Positions 38,091-46,446 of a stretch of 55,069 bases of DNA are shown piece by piece. The notes below the pieces were generated by a model. The model worked only from the letters and a program-made list of their open reading frames with translations, made no database searches and had not been told where the DNA came from. The DNA is taken from positions 1 through 55,069 of the forward strand of contig JAFWHR010000014.1 of the NCBI GenBank assembly GCA_017511945.1, in the 5' to 3' direction. The position numbers and the translations under genes were made by a program. Positions within the stretch are counted from its first letter, which is position 1. Each line of letters starts with the position of its first letter. This stretch comes from Bacilli bacterium. GTDB lineage: Bacteria; Bacillota_I; Bacilli_A; RF39; UBA660.

Positions 38091-38705
38091 ATGTCAAAGC
38101 TAAGTAATAAAGCAGTTGTGACAATATCGATATCACTTGTAATAATTGGTCTTCTTATATTCTCGAGCGACTATTTAAAATCAAAAAAAGAAAAAGCATA
38201 TGAAAAAGTAAGAATTTCACTTCAAACAGAGAAAGAAGATAATACGCCAAAAATAGTTGAAGAAGAACCTAAAATAGAAGAGCCAGTAGAAGTATTACCA
38301 AATGGATATTTAGGAATACTCACAATAGAAAAGATAAATCTCCAGCAAGGATTTTATGATAGAGATAATCCAGAAAACAACGTAGATAGAAATATTACAT
38401 TCCTAGATCCAACAAATTATCCTGACGAAAAAAACGGAAATGTATTCTTAGTGGCCCACTCAGGTTCCAGTTCAATTGCCTATTTTAAAAATCTATACCA
38501 ATTAGAAATAGGTGATATAGCATCAATAAGATACAAAGGAAAAACTTATACATATAAAATAGCAGATATATATACCGATATAAAAGATGGAACAGTAACA
38601 ATCTATAGAGATAAAAATAGATCAACCCTAACAATGGTAACATGCACTAAAGATGATGAGACGAGACAAACTATTTATATAGCCTATTTAGAAAGTGTGA
38701 ATTAA
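38091..38705 (+). CDS. Sortase (class D-like)
   Basis: 204 residues. An N-terminal signal anchor (about 8-26) and an acidic linker precede the sortase barrel. The catalytic triad is His123 (VAHSG), Cys185 (MVTCTK) and Arg192 (DDETRQ). It would join LPxTG-type proteins to peptidoglycan or to each other outside the cell. No gene with an LPxTG tail is found in the window, so substrates are elsewhere. AAAGGAG precedes the ATG. Confidence 0.93.
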   Translation: MSKLSNKAVVTISISLVIIGLLIFSSDYLKSKKEKAYEKVRISLQTEKEDNTPKIVEEEPKIEEPVEVLPNGYLGILTIEKINLQQGFYDRDNPENNVDRNITFLDPTNYPDEKNGNVFLVAHSGSSSIAYFKNLYQLEIGDIASIRYKGKTYTYKIADIYTDIKDGTVTIYRDKNRSTLTMVTCTKDDETRQTIYIAYLESVN

Positions 38706-38720
38706 CACAAAAACATCAAT

Positions 38721-38749
38721 TTGACGAAAATGTATAAAAATGGTAAAAT
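38721..38749 (+). promoter_or_regulatory. Promoter of lysozyme-like gene 1
   Basis: TTGACG (38721-38726), 17 bases, TAAAAT (38744-38749), with TGG before the -10. Same design as the promoter of gene 2. Confidence 0.7.
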
Positions 38750-38789
38750 ACTCACCGCTGTCTGAAAAAATATTCAAAAGAGGTGAAAA

Positions 38790-39524
38790 ATGAAAACTGA
38801 ACATATGATTAAGACATTATTAATCTTAATCACATTAACAGTTGCGATGAGTATTCATCCATTAATCACTGATGCATTAAACAGTGTAGATAGTGATAAT
38901 TTATCAAAAATACCTTCTAATAAGAGACTATTAAAAACACCAAACGAACTAAAATTAGAGATGAGAACTGATGAATTAAAGAAAATAAGAGAAGAAAAGA
39001 AAAGGGCTGAGGAACTCCAAAGACAAAAAGAAGAAGAAGAAAGAAGATTAGAAGAGGAAAGAATAAGAGCAGAAGAAGAGCAAAGAAGACAAGAAGAACT
39101 TCAAAAAGAAGTATACAATGGATTATCCTTAGGAGAACTTACAGATAAATTAAATCGTTCCCTAAACTCCACATTATCAGGTAAAGGTGAAAACTTTGCA
39201 AGATTATCATCAGAATATGGAGTTGATCCGTATCTTGCAGTGGCCATAGTAATGTTAGAAACAGGGTGTAAGTGGGAATGTAGTAACCTTGTTAAAACTT
39301 GTAACAATGTAGGTGGTATGAAAGGTGCCGGAGGATGTGGAGGCGGAGAATATGCCGCATTCCCATCACTTGATGAGGGAATAGAATCATTTATGAGTAA
39401 TCTAAATAGAAACTATTTCGCATATGGGTTAACCACACCAGAATCAATGGGTTCAAAATATGCAGCATCTACTACCTGGGCAGCACAAGTTAGAAGTTAC
39501 ATGAATGAAATAGAGGCTAAATAG
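38790..39524 (+). CDS. Membrane-anchored glucosaminidase/lysozyme-like protein 1
   Basis: 244 residues. N-terminal anchor (about 8-26), then a highly charged Glu/Arg coiled coil (58-107), then a lysozyme-like domain: YGVDPYLAVAIVMLETGC with probable catalytic Glu157, CNNVGGMKG, and a TTWAAQVRSYMNE end. Four cysteines (160, 164, 171, 183) could form disulfides outside the cell. It likely cuts glycan strands of peptidoglycan. It is a paralogue of 39701-40384 and lies directly after the sortase, but has no sorting signal. Confidence 0.85.
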   Translation: MKTEHMIKTLLILITLTVAMSIHPLITDALNSVDSDNLSKIPSNKRLLKTPNELKLEMRTDELKKIREEKKRAEELQRQKEEEERRLEEERIRAEEEQRRQEELQKEVYNGLSLGELTDKLNRSLNSTLSGKGENFARLSSEYGVDPYLAVAIVMLETGCKWECSNLVKTCNNVGGMKGAGGCGGGEYAAFPSLDEGIESFMSNLNRNYFAYGLTTPESMGSKYAASTTWAAQVRSYMNEIEAK

Positions 39525-39642
39525 TCTCTTTTTTCATTTTTAGAGAGATTATAAAATAATTATAATTTTCACAAATAATCTAGCCCTTTATTATTCAATA
39601 ATTTATAGTTGATTTAAAAAAACGAAAACAATTTTACACAAT

Positions 39643-39671
39643 TTGACACAAAAAAAATTATATGATAAAAT
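39643..39671 (+). promoter_or_regulatory. Promoter of lysozyme-like gene 2
   Basis: Perfect TTGACA (39643-39648), 17 bases, TAAAAT (39666-39671), with TGA before the -10. The remaining 39525-39642 stretch is AT-rich with no other feature. Confidence 0.8.
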
Positions 39672-39700
39672 TAACATCAGAAAAGTAGGAGAGATGATCT

Positions 39701-40384
39701 ATGAATTTAAATAAAAAAGTTACAGGTATTGTAATCTTTGGAGTAGTCCTTTCACTAGTACTTCCACATTTAATAACAAACTTAACATCAAAGTCATTAA
39801 ATTCAAAAAAAGCACACCTAGTTAATAGCTCATCAAAGGCAAGTCCAGATAGTGTTGCCATAAATACAAAAAAGGATTCAGCAGTTCCAACGGTTAAACA
39901 AACAGCTGAACCAGAAGTTAAAGAAGAAGCACCAGTAGAAGTAGAACAGCAACCCCAACCTGTACAAGAAGAAGTAAAACCAATTGTATATGATGGTATG
40001 ACATTAGATGAACTCGCACAAAAATTAGATAGATCACTTAAATCTACTCTTTCAGGAAAAGGTATGACATTTGCTACACTAGCTATAGATTTAGGTATTG
40101 ATCCATACCTATCACTAGCCATTGTTTTAGAAGAAACAGGTTGTAGTTATAATTGTTCAGCTGCAGTTAACAATAAAAACAATGTTGGAGGCATGATGGG
40201 TAGCGGAGGATTACTGTCATTTGAATCATTAGATGCAGGAATATCAGCCTTTATGAATAATTTGAAGAAAAACTACTATGATCAAGGACTTACAACTGCT
40301 GAAACAATAAATGGAAAATATGCATCATCAACAGCATGGTCAGGAAAAATAAATAACTATATTGAAAAAATAAGAAATACCTAA
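39701..40384 (+). CDS. Membrane-anchored glucosaminidase/lysozyme-like protein 2
   Basis: 227 residues, tandem paralogue of the preceding gene. Anchor at about 8-26, then a Pro/Glu/Val linker (60-95) in place of the coiled coil, then the same domain: ELAQKLDRSLKSTLSGKG, GIDPYLSLAIVLEETGC with probable catalytic Glu145, and NNVGGMMGSG. Two cysteines (148 and 152) match the first pair of its paralogue. Linker divergence against domain conservation suggests the two act at different distances from the membrane. Confidence 0.85.
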   Translation: MNLNKKVTGIVIFGVVLSLVLPHLITNLTSKSLNSKKAHLVNSSSKASPDSVAINTKKDSAVPTVKQTAEPEVKEEAPVEVEQQPQPVQEEVKPIVYDGMTLDELAQKLDRSLKSTLSGKGMTFATLAIDLGIDPYLSLAIVLEETGCSYNCSAAVNNKNNVGGMMGSGGLLSFESLDAGISAFMNNLKKNYYDQGLTTAETINGKYASSTAWSGKINNYIEKIRNT

Positions 40385-40409
40385 AACGTGATTTAATATC
40401 ATGTTTTTA
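40383..40409 (+). terminator. Terminator after lysozyme-like gene 2
   Basis: AAAACGTGAT / ATCATGTTTT, a 10-bp stem with one G-U pair and a 5-base loop, then T. Confidence 0.75.
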
Positions 40410-40441
40410 TTTTCAAAAACTAGAACTAAAACATTACATAT

Positions 40442-40449
40442 GGTACAAT
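40442..40449 (+). promoter_or_regulatory. Extended -10 of the polyprenyl synthase operon
   Basis: TGGTACAAT (-10 at 40444-40449), with no good -35. It lies after the terminator and 24 bases before the chosen ATG. Confidence 0.5.
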
Positions 40450-40472
40450 GTTATCAGGAAGTGAGTTTTAAT

Positions 40473-41678
40473 ATGAGTACTATTACAATATCAAATGAAA
40501 TAAAAGATAGTGAAGAATTTCTAAATTGGTATAAAAATAATAGAACAGAAAAAATCAAATTCAAAGGAAAATCAGAAAAAACAAGAAAAATGAAGGCTTT
40601 ATACAAATTTATAAAATTTCACGAAGAGACAAAAGAAAAATGTGAAATTAACATGAATAACTATAATAGTTTATTGTTAAATGAAGAAAATGAATTTATT
40701 AAGGAAGCTATGGAAAACTTCACATCATCAAATAGAGGTGGAAAGTATATAAGATCATCATTATGTGCCCTCGGATATAAAAGCTTTGGAAAAGAAGATG
40801 ATAAATATATACCGCTATCAACCGCACTAGAAATATTTCAAACGTCAATTTTAATTCACGATGACATAATAGATAATTCAAAAACTAGAAGAGGAATGGA
40901 CACAATACCAGTAAAATATAAAAAGATATATAGTAGTCCAATAAAGACAAATAAAACATATGAAAAAAAATTAGAAAACCTATCAAATTCACTCGCACTA
41001 TGTATAGGAGATATGGGTTTCTATCTCGCAAATCAAATAATGACTAAAAATTACAGAGATAATAAAAACTTGGCAAAACTACTAGAATATTATAATGAAA
41101 CAGCTATAAAAACTTGTAAAGGAGAAATGATAGATATCGCCCTTCCATTTTATGAAGAGTTCTATGGTAAAGAAAATTTAGAAAATCAAATAATAGAAAT
41201 ATATAAACTTAAAACATCTTGGTATTCTGTAGTAGGGCCATATGTAATGGGTGCCATATTATCAGGAGTAGATGATGAAAAAATAGAAAAACTAGAAGAT
41301 GCACTTATGAACTTAGGTATAGCCTTTCAAATAAAAGATGACATTTTAGGAATATATGGAGATGAAAAAAAACTAGGTAAATCAGTACATTCAGACTGTG
41401 AAGAATATAAACAGACAGTTTTATATTCTTATGCAGTAAATACTAAATACAAAGAAGAACTTCAAAAACTATATGGAAAGGAAAACCTAAAACCAAAAGA
41501 ATTTAAAAAAATACAAGATATCTTCATAGACTCAGGAGCAAAAAAATACTCAGAGCAGTTGATGGATAGACTTTTTAAAGAGAGTTTTAGTTTGATATTA
41601 TCACTAGATTTTATAAAAGAAAAATATAAAGAGATATTAATAGGCTTTGCCGAATATCTAAAAGTGAGATGCAAATGA
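40473..41678 (+). CDS. Polyprenyl (trans-isoprenyl) diphosphate synthase
   Basis: 401 residues. Condenses isopentenyl diphosphate units into a C15-C20 or longer chain. Family motifs are GGKYIR (89-94), the first Asp-rich DDIID (130-134) with RRG, and the second KDDILGIYGDEKKLGKS. It is longer than bacterial IspA (about 300), with some 60 extra N-terminal residues. I use ATG 40473 after AGGAAGTGAG; the in-frame ATG 40401 lies in the terminator. It overlaps the lipoprotein gene (ATGA), which is unusual for an ispA. Confidence 0.87.
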   Translation: MSTITISNEIKDSEEFLNWYKNNRTEKIKFKGKSEKTRKMKALYKFIKFHEETKEKCEINMNNYNSLLLNEENEFIKEAMENFTSSNRGGKYIRSSLCALGYKSFGKEDDKYIPLSTALEIFQTSILIHDDIIDNSKTRRGMDTIPVKYKKIYSSPIKTNKTYEKKLENLSNSLALCIGDMGFYLANQIMTKNYRDNKNLAKLLEYYNETAIKTCKGEMIDIALPFYEEFYGKENLENQIIEIYKLKTSWYSVVGPYVMGAILSGVDDEKIEKLEDALMNLGIAFQIKDDILGIYGDEKKLGKSVHSDCEEYKQTVLYSYAVNTKYKEELQKLYGKENLKPKEFKKIQDIFIDSGAKKYSEQLMDRLFKESFSLILSLDFIKEKYKEILIGFAEYLKVRCK

Positions 41679-42274
41679 AAAAGATATTATGTATAATCTG
41701 CATCTTACTATGTATAGGATGCACTCAAACAAAACCGGAAAAAATTAAAACTTCAAATGGAAAGTCAAAAACATACCAATTTTTCAAAAACTTTGACATA
41801 GAATGTTACTATATATCATTTTTTGACAGAAACGTATCAAAAAATGACGATACAAAAATAATTATGGCAAGAGATAAAGAAAAATACTACTACGAAATAG
41901 ATGGAGAGTCAAGAAGAGTTATAATTCAAAAAGATAATATTAAATACACACTAAACTATAATAATAAAACATATTCGAAAACTGAAAGTAGTATAGAAGA
42001 TTACACTAAAGGAATAATTCCGAAAGATATAGATAAACTAAAGACAGAAGGATATGAAAAAGGAAAAGAAAAAGTTTATGGAAACTACTATGAATATGAA
42101 AAGTATAAAAATGAGAATGAAAATTCAATATATTACTTTAGTAATGATAAATTAAAATATATAAAATATGAAAACGCTTTAAGGAGCGTAATGTTAAAAT
42201 TTAATGAAACAAAAAAGAAATACGACAAAACTATATTTGATATAAGCAGTGATTTTACAGAAATCACATATTAG
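41675..42274 (+). CDS. Unknown lipoprotein
   Basis: 199 residues. A short signal peptide ends in the lipobox LCIGC, so the mature protein would be lipid-anchored outside the membrane. The rest is polar and Lys/Tyr/Asn-rich, with beta-type sequence (YYEIDGESRRVIIQKDNIKY) reminiscent of LolA-like folds. The ATG at 41675 overlaps the previous stop; an ATG two codons earlier is possible. Probably in one operon with the synthase and the next gene. Confidence 0.8.
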   Translation: MKKILCIICILLCIGCTQTKPEKIKTSNGKSKTYQFFKNFDIECYYISFFDRNVSKNDDTKIIMARDKEKYYYEIDGESRRVIIQKDNIKYTLNYNNKTYSKTESSIEDYTKGIIPKDIDKLKTEGYEKGKEKVYGNYYEYEKYKNENENSIYYFSNDKLKYIKYENALRSVMLKFNETKKKYDKTIFDISSDFTEITY

Positions 42275-42288
42275 AAAGGACGAAATTA

Positions 42289-43350
42289 ATGAAAAAGATA
42301 TTAACACTTATACTAACGATAATATTATTCATTCCACTAGCTCATGCCAAAACCATAAACCACTCATATGCAGAAGTGGGAAGCAATATAGATTTTAATG
42401 AAAACGTAAATGGTGCATCAGCTCTAGCAGGTGATAACATATCATCAAATGGATATGTTAATGGAATAAATTTAATAGCTGGAAATGACATAGAACTAAG
42501 AGGAACAAGCGAATATGCATTGACCGCAGGAAATGTCATATCGATAAATGGAAATATAAAAAATGATGCATTTATTGCTGGAAATATAGTAGATATAAAA
42601 GAAAAGACAATAATAGAAAGAGACACTATAATAGCTGCATCAGATGTTCAAATATCGGGAGTAATCCAAAGAAATGTAACCATTTATGCGGCAAAAGTAG
42701 ATATCAAATCAGCAAACATTAAAGGAAATGTTAGAATAGTCGCTGAAGAGATAAAAATAGATGATCAGACAAATATTGAAGGAAAACTCTTTTACCCAAA
42801 AGATGCAAAAACTAAAATAAGTAGTAAAATAAAAAATATAACTAAAACACCAGCAATAACAAAAGACAAAGAGACGATTTTAGATATTGTTTTAAATAAA
42901 ATATGGTCAGCCCTATCATTAATATTGATATTTGCTCTATTAACATTATTCACACCAAAAATATTTGAAAAAATAGATTACAAATATGAAAAATTAGGAT
43001 TCAATAAAGTATTAGAACTTTTCTCTAAAGGACTTGTGTTTACCTTAATAGTTCCCGCAATTTCTATATTCTTACTGATGTTTCCATTTACAATTTCACT
43101 ATCACTCATAATGACCGCACTTTATATTATAATAATATACTTATCAAAGATCTTTACCGCATATCTAATAGGATATAAACTTTGGCAAAAGTACATTGAG
43201 AAACAGTACATTCCATTAATATCTGGATTACTGGGATTTACCATATTATTCATACTAGATTTAATACCAATAATTAGTCCAATCATAGTTATAATAAGTT
43301 TAATGATAGGAATAGGAATGATTACCGAAATGTATAAAAAACAATCATAA
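42289..43350 (+). CDS. Bactofilin-like beta-helix protein with C-terminal membrane domain
   Basis: 353 residues. A cleavable-looking signal peptide ending AHA is followed by a region (about 25-170) of repeating short turns such as NGVNLIAGND-type units (AGDNI, AGNDI, AGNVI, AGNIV) that look like a right-handed beta-helix of the polymer-forming (bactofilin) type. Four membrane segments follow at about 205-350. The signal puts the helix outside the cell, unlike cytosolic bactofilins. GAAAGGAC precedes the ATG. The function is unknown; a surface scaffold is possible. Confidence 0.82.
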   Translation: MKKILTLILTIILFIPLAHAKTINHSYAEVGSNIDFNENVNGASALAGDNISSNGYVNGINLIAGNDIELRGTSEYALTAGNVISINGNIKNDAFIAGNIVDIKEKTIIERDTIIAASDVQISGVIQRNVTIYAAKVDIKSANIKGNVRIVAEEIKIDDQTNIEGKLFYPKDAKTKISSKIKNITKTPAITKDKETILDIVLNKIWSALSLILIFALLTLFTPKIFEKIDYKYEKLGFNKVLELFSKGLVFTLIVPAISIFLLMFPFTISLSLIMTALYIIIIYLSKIFTAYLIGYKLWQKYIEKQYIPLISGLLGFTILFILDLIPIISPIIVIISLMIGIGMITEMYKKQS

Positions 43351-43398
43351 AAATGTCAATAAAATAAAACTTACATATAATACTTTGAGGTGAATGAT

Positions 43399-43854
43399 AT
43401 GTATAGTATTTATGAAGTAGAGACAAATGATACCTTATCTTCAGTTGCAAACAAAGTGGGAATAAGCATAGATGAACTTGCGAGTATAAACGGAATAATG
43501 GCAGGAACAATCTTAACTCCAGGCCAACTTATAATAGTTCCTAATAAGACAAATGAAAATGAATATTTCAAAAGATATAAAATAAGGCCCAATGACACGA
43601 TATATTCAATCGCAAAAGCAAACAATCTAAACCCATCAGATTTACTTAGACTAAATGGCTTAAATGAAAATGACATTATATATGAAAATGACACTATATT
43701 TATTCCAAGAGAAGGCGTAATATTTTACATAACAAAACAAGATGACACATTAAAGAAAGTATCAGAAAAGATGAACGTTAGACCAAATGATTTATCTAAA
43801 CAAAATGACATAATTTATTTAACTAACGATCAACTGATTGTTTACAAAAAATAA
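43399..43854 (+). CDS. Triple-LysM protein without signal peptide
   Basis: 151 residues with three LysM-like modules: YEVETNDTLSSVANKVGIS, YKIRPNDTIYSIAKANNL and YITKQDDTLKKVSEKMNV, each followed by an IIVP, IFIP or LIVY strand. LysM binds N-acetylglucosamine in peptidoglycan or spore cortex. With no secretion signal it may act in the mother cell, as spore-coat LysM proteins such as SafA do. That is inference. The start is ATG 43399 after GAGGTGA; GTG 43390 is part of that site. Confidence 0.9.
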   Translation: MYSIYEVETNDTLSSVANKVGISIDELASINGIMAGTILTPGQLIIVPNKTNENEYFKRYKIRPNDTIYSIAKANNLNPSDLLRLNGLNENDIIYENDTIFIPREGVIFYITKQDDTLKKVSEKMNVRPNDLSKQNDIIYLTNDQLIVYKK

Positions 43855-43877
43855 AGAAAATTTCTCTTTATTTTTTT
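43849..43877 (+). terminator. Terminator after the LysM gene
   Basis: AAATAAAGA / TCTTTATTT with a 7-base loop, followed by T. Confidence 0.75.
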
Positions 43878-43931
43878 ATCTACTTTTTTTTTACACAAAT
43901 TTGTTATATAATTATTTATAAGGTGATCAAA

Positions 43932-44336
43932 ATGAAAAAAATAATATTACTATTAGGAATTATATTTCTAGCAGCTTGCTCATCTGTTAAGACATATGAT
44001 GAGATAAGTTATAAAGAGTTAAATAACATGCTTAAAAACAAAAATGACTTTGTACTATTTATAGGTTCAAGTAAATGTTCCCACTGCAAAGAATATGAAG
44101 TATCGCTAAATAAAATAATTGGAGAGTATAACTTAGATATTAAGTATATAGATATTACAAAACTATCAGAAGAGCAGTATAGTGAACTCACATCAAAAAT
44201 ACCGATATCAGGTACACCTACCACAGTTTTTATAGAAAATGGTGAAGAAAAAGATACATATAATCGAATAGTAGGAAGCGTCAAATACAGTAAAATATTA
44301 GAAAAATTAAAAGATAATAACTATGTAAAGGATTGA
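43932..44336 (+). CDS. Thioredoxin-like lipoprotein
   Basis: 134 residues. The lipobox LAAC puts the lipidated Cys at 16. A thioredoxin fold follows: FVLFIGSSKCSHCKEYE with the redox pair Cys49/Cys52, and the cis-Pro loop ISGTPTTVFIENG. Likely reduces or oxidises cysteines outside the membrane. The start is ATG 43932 after AGGTGA; the GTG nine bases upstream is in the ribosome site. A TATAAT is at 43907-43912. It lies 4 bases before the Clp-like ATPase. Confidence 0.9.
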   Translation: MKKIILLLGIIFLAACSSVKTYDEISYKELNNMLKNKNDFVLFIGSSKCSHCKEYEVSLNKIIGEYNLDIKYIDITKLSEEQYSELTSKIPISGTPTTVFIENGEEKDTYNRIVGSVKYSKILEKLKDNNYVKD

Positions 44337-44340
44337 TAAG

Positions 44341-45360
44341 ATGACTGATAATTTAGGTAGACCGTTAAATGTAGTAGACGAAACATATGATAATATAGAA
44401 CCATTAGATAAAGAAAAATATCCTATAATAACTAACTACTGCGAAAACTTATCTACAAAAAAATATGTAACTAACCCCGCTATATCTAGAGAAGATGAGA
44501 TTAAAAAGACTATGATAGTACTTCTAACTCCAGATAAATCAGCTTTATTAGTAGGAGCAGCCGGTATAGGTAAGACCGCAATAGTAGAGGGAATAGCTTA
44601 TAAAATACAAAGAGGAGATGTTCCAAACAGTTTAAAAGGATATAACATATTAAAGATTAACTCATCATCGATGCTTGGAACTATGGTAGTAAATGGTAAA
44701 ACTGAAAGCGTAACAAACCTAGTTGTAAACGAGATAAAAAGAGCGCCAAAAACGATTTTATTCATCGATGAGGTACATACATTAATAGGTGGCTCTCAAG
44801 ATGGACCGATGGACCTAGCTAACATACTAAAGCCAGCACTAGATAGAGGGGACATTAAAGCGATAGGAGCCACTACAACTATAGAATATGAGACATATAT
44901 AGTAAGAGATAGAGCTTTTCTAAGACGTTTTGACAGAGTAGATGTAGAAGAACCAGATAGAGATGCTACTATAAAAATACTACTTGGAACCATACCGAGA
45001 ATAGAGTATAAAACAGGTATAAAGATGATTAATAATCACTTCCTTCAGACATTACTCATGGAATCGATAGTAGATGCAACATCTACATATAAAAGAGTAT
45101 ACGGCCTTTCAGCTATGTATCCAGATGTATCACTATCAGTTCTATCAGGTGCATTTTCAAATGCCTTATTAGAAAACAAAACAGAAGTAGGCATAATAGA
45201 CGTATATACAGCTATTAGAGATAGTAAGAGAATATACCCAGATAGTAGAGTCAAAGAATGTGAAGCCTTCAGAAATAAATTTGAAAGAATATGTTCAGAT
45301 GAAGGAATAGTTCTTCCTGTAGTAAAATTAGAAGATATTGAAACCGATGAAATCATATAA
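44341..45360 (+). CDS. Stand-alone Clp D1-type AAA+ ATPase
   Basis: 339 residues: one AAA+ domain of the ClpA/ClpB D1 type, with no Clp-N, M-domain or D2. Walker A GAAGIGKT (72-79), [12 protein letters not shown], Walker B ILFIDE (139-144), sensor GATT, and arginines in RDRAFLRRFDRV are kept. The D1 pore loop, KYRGEFE in ClpB, reads VVNGKTE here, so the aromatic translocation residue is missing. It probably hydrolyses ATP but may remodel or regulate rather than thread proteins. It sits between a thioredoxin-like lipoprotein and an anchored protein, pointing to an envelope process. Confidence 0.88.
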   Translation: MTDNLGRPLNVVDETYDNIEPLDKEKYPIITNYCENLSTKKYVTNPAISREDEIKKTMIVLLTPDKSALLVGAAGIGKTAIVEGIAYKIQRGDVPNSLKGYNILKINSSSMLGTMVVNGKTESVTNLVVNEIKRAPKTILFIDEVHTLIGGSQDGPMDLANILKPALDRGDIKAIGATTTIEYETYIVRDRAFLRRFDRVDVEEPDRDATIKILLGTIPRIEYKTGIKMINNHFLQTLLMESIVDATSTYKRVYGLSAMYPDVSLSVLSGAFSNALLENKTEVGIIDVYTAIRDSKRIYPDSRVKECEAFRNKFERICSDEGIVLPVVKLEDIETDEII

Positions 45361-45380
45361 TTAGACAAAAGGAGGAAAAA

Positions 45381-45896
45381 ATGAAAAAAATACCTAAAAA
45401 AAACTATTTAATATTAACTCTAATACTACTAATAGTAGTAGGAATTACATTTTATGCGAGAAGTTGGTACATAACAGCTAAAGAGTATTATTCAAACAAT
45501 TCAGCTGTAAAAGATGTAGTACAAGAGATTAATGAAATTGATATTGGAAGTTATGTTATAGAAACGCCCAATTTTATTCTCTACACTTCATCAGGAACAA
45601 ATTCAGATTTAAAGAATTTTGAAAAAGAATTTAAAGAATTAATAACACAGTTAGACATACAAAATAACGTGATATATTTAAACCTAGATAACGTAAACGT
45701 TAATGCTTTTACAAACAGTTTAAAAGAGAAATATTCATATAATGAGAAAATATCTAATCAAATATCAGATAGTTCATACTCTTCAATATATATTTTCACA
45801 AACGGAAAGATAAAGTATGTTTTAAATAATGCTAGTGAATACTCATCTTCATATATAAAATCACTATTAGAAAGTCAAGGGTATAAAAATGATTAA
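45381..45896 (+). CDS. Membrane-anchored protein, possible thioredoxin-like fold without cysteines
   Basis: 171 residues, not firmly recognised. One N-terminal membrane segment (about 9-26), then a globular part with YVIETPNFILYTSSGTNSDL and NNVIYLNLDNV, which recalls a thioredoxin strand order but with no CxxC. AAAGGAGG precedes the ATG. It follows the Clp-like ATPase by 20 bases and overlaps trmL by 8, so the four genes probably form an operon. Confidence 0.75.
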   Translation: MKKIPKKNYLILTLILLIVVGITFYARSWYITAKEYYSNNSAVKDVVQEINEIDIGSYVIETPNFILYTSSGTNSDLKNFEKEFKELITQLDIQNNVIYLNLDNVNVNAFTNSLKEKYSYNEKISNQISDSSYSSIYIFTNGKIKYVLNNASEYSSSYIKSLLESQGYKND

Positions 45897-46407
45897 TGTA
45901 GTATTATATGAACCAGAAATACCACAAAACACAGGTAATATTATGAGAACATGTGCAGCAACCAATACTAAACTTCATTTGATAAAACCACTAGGATTCA
46001 ACCTAGATGAAAAATCTATAAAGAGAAGTGGAGCCAATTACATAAAAAACTGTGATTACAAAGTATATGAAAATTATGAAGAGTTTTTAAAGACAAACAA
46101 AGGAGAATTTTACTATTTTACAAGATATGGAACTACACCACCGACAGAGTTTAATTATGCAGATTCAAAAGAAAACATATATTTAATTTTTGGAAAGGAA
46201 AGTACTGGTATTCCTAAAGAGATATTAAAAGACAATTTAGAAAGATGTACAAGACTTCCAATGACTGATAAAGTAAGAGCACTAAACTTATCAAACTGTG
46301 TTGCCATAATGGTATATGAAGTTCTAAGACAGCAAAATTATAATGATTTACTTAAATATGAACCATTTAAAGGAAAAGATTATTTAGAAAACTTGCACCA
46401 CAGCTAA
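45889..46407 (+). CDS. trmL: tRNA (cytidine/uridine-34-2'-O)-methyltransferase
   Basis: 172 residues, SPOUT-family knot methyltransferase acting on the wobble base of tRNA-Leu. Motifs are YEPEIPQNTGNIMRTCAA at the start, LIFGKESTGIP in the middle, and the knot RALNLSNCVAIMVYEVLRQ at the end. The start overlaps the upstream gene; there is no strong ribosome site, so coupling is likely. Confidence 0.94.
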   Translation: MINVVLYEPEIPQNTGNIMRTCAATNTKLHLIKPLGFNLDEKSIKRSGANYIKNCDYKVYENYEEFLKTNKGEFYYFTRYGTTPPTEFNYADSKENIYLIFGKESTGIPKEILKDNLERCTRLPMTDKVRALNLSNCVAIMVYEVLRQQNYNDLLKYEPFKGKDYLENLHHS

Positions 46408-46421
46408 AAACATGATATTAT
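46393..46421 (+). promoter_or_regulatory. Promoter of the 176-residue gene
   Basis: TTGCAC (46393-46398, inside the end of trmL), 17 bases, TATTAT (46416-46421) with TGA before the -10. Confidence 0.65.
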
Positions 46422-46446
46422 ATTATTAGAATAAGGAGGAGTAATT

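Noticed and set aside
39525-39560. TCTCT/AGAGA near the end of lysozyme-like gene 1 as terminator
   Set aside because: The stem is short and is not followed by a T run, so it is not convincing.
40401-40472. Upstream in-frame ATG as start of the polyprenyl synthase
   Set aside because: It lies within the terminator of the previous gene and before the putative -10; ATG 40473 has a ribosome site.
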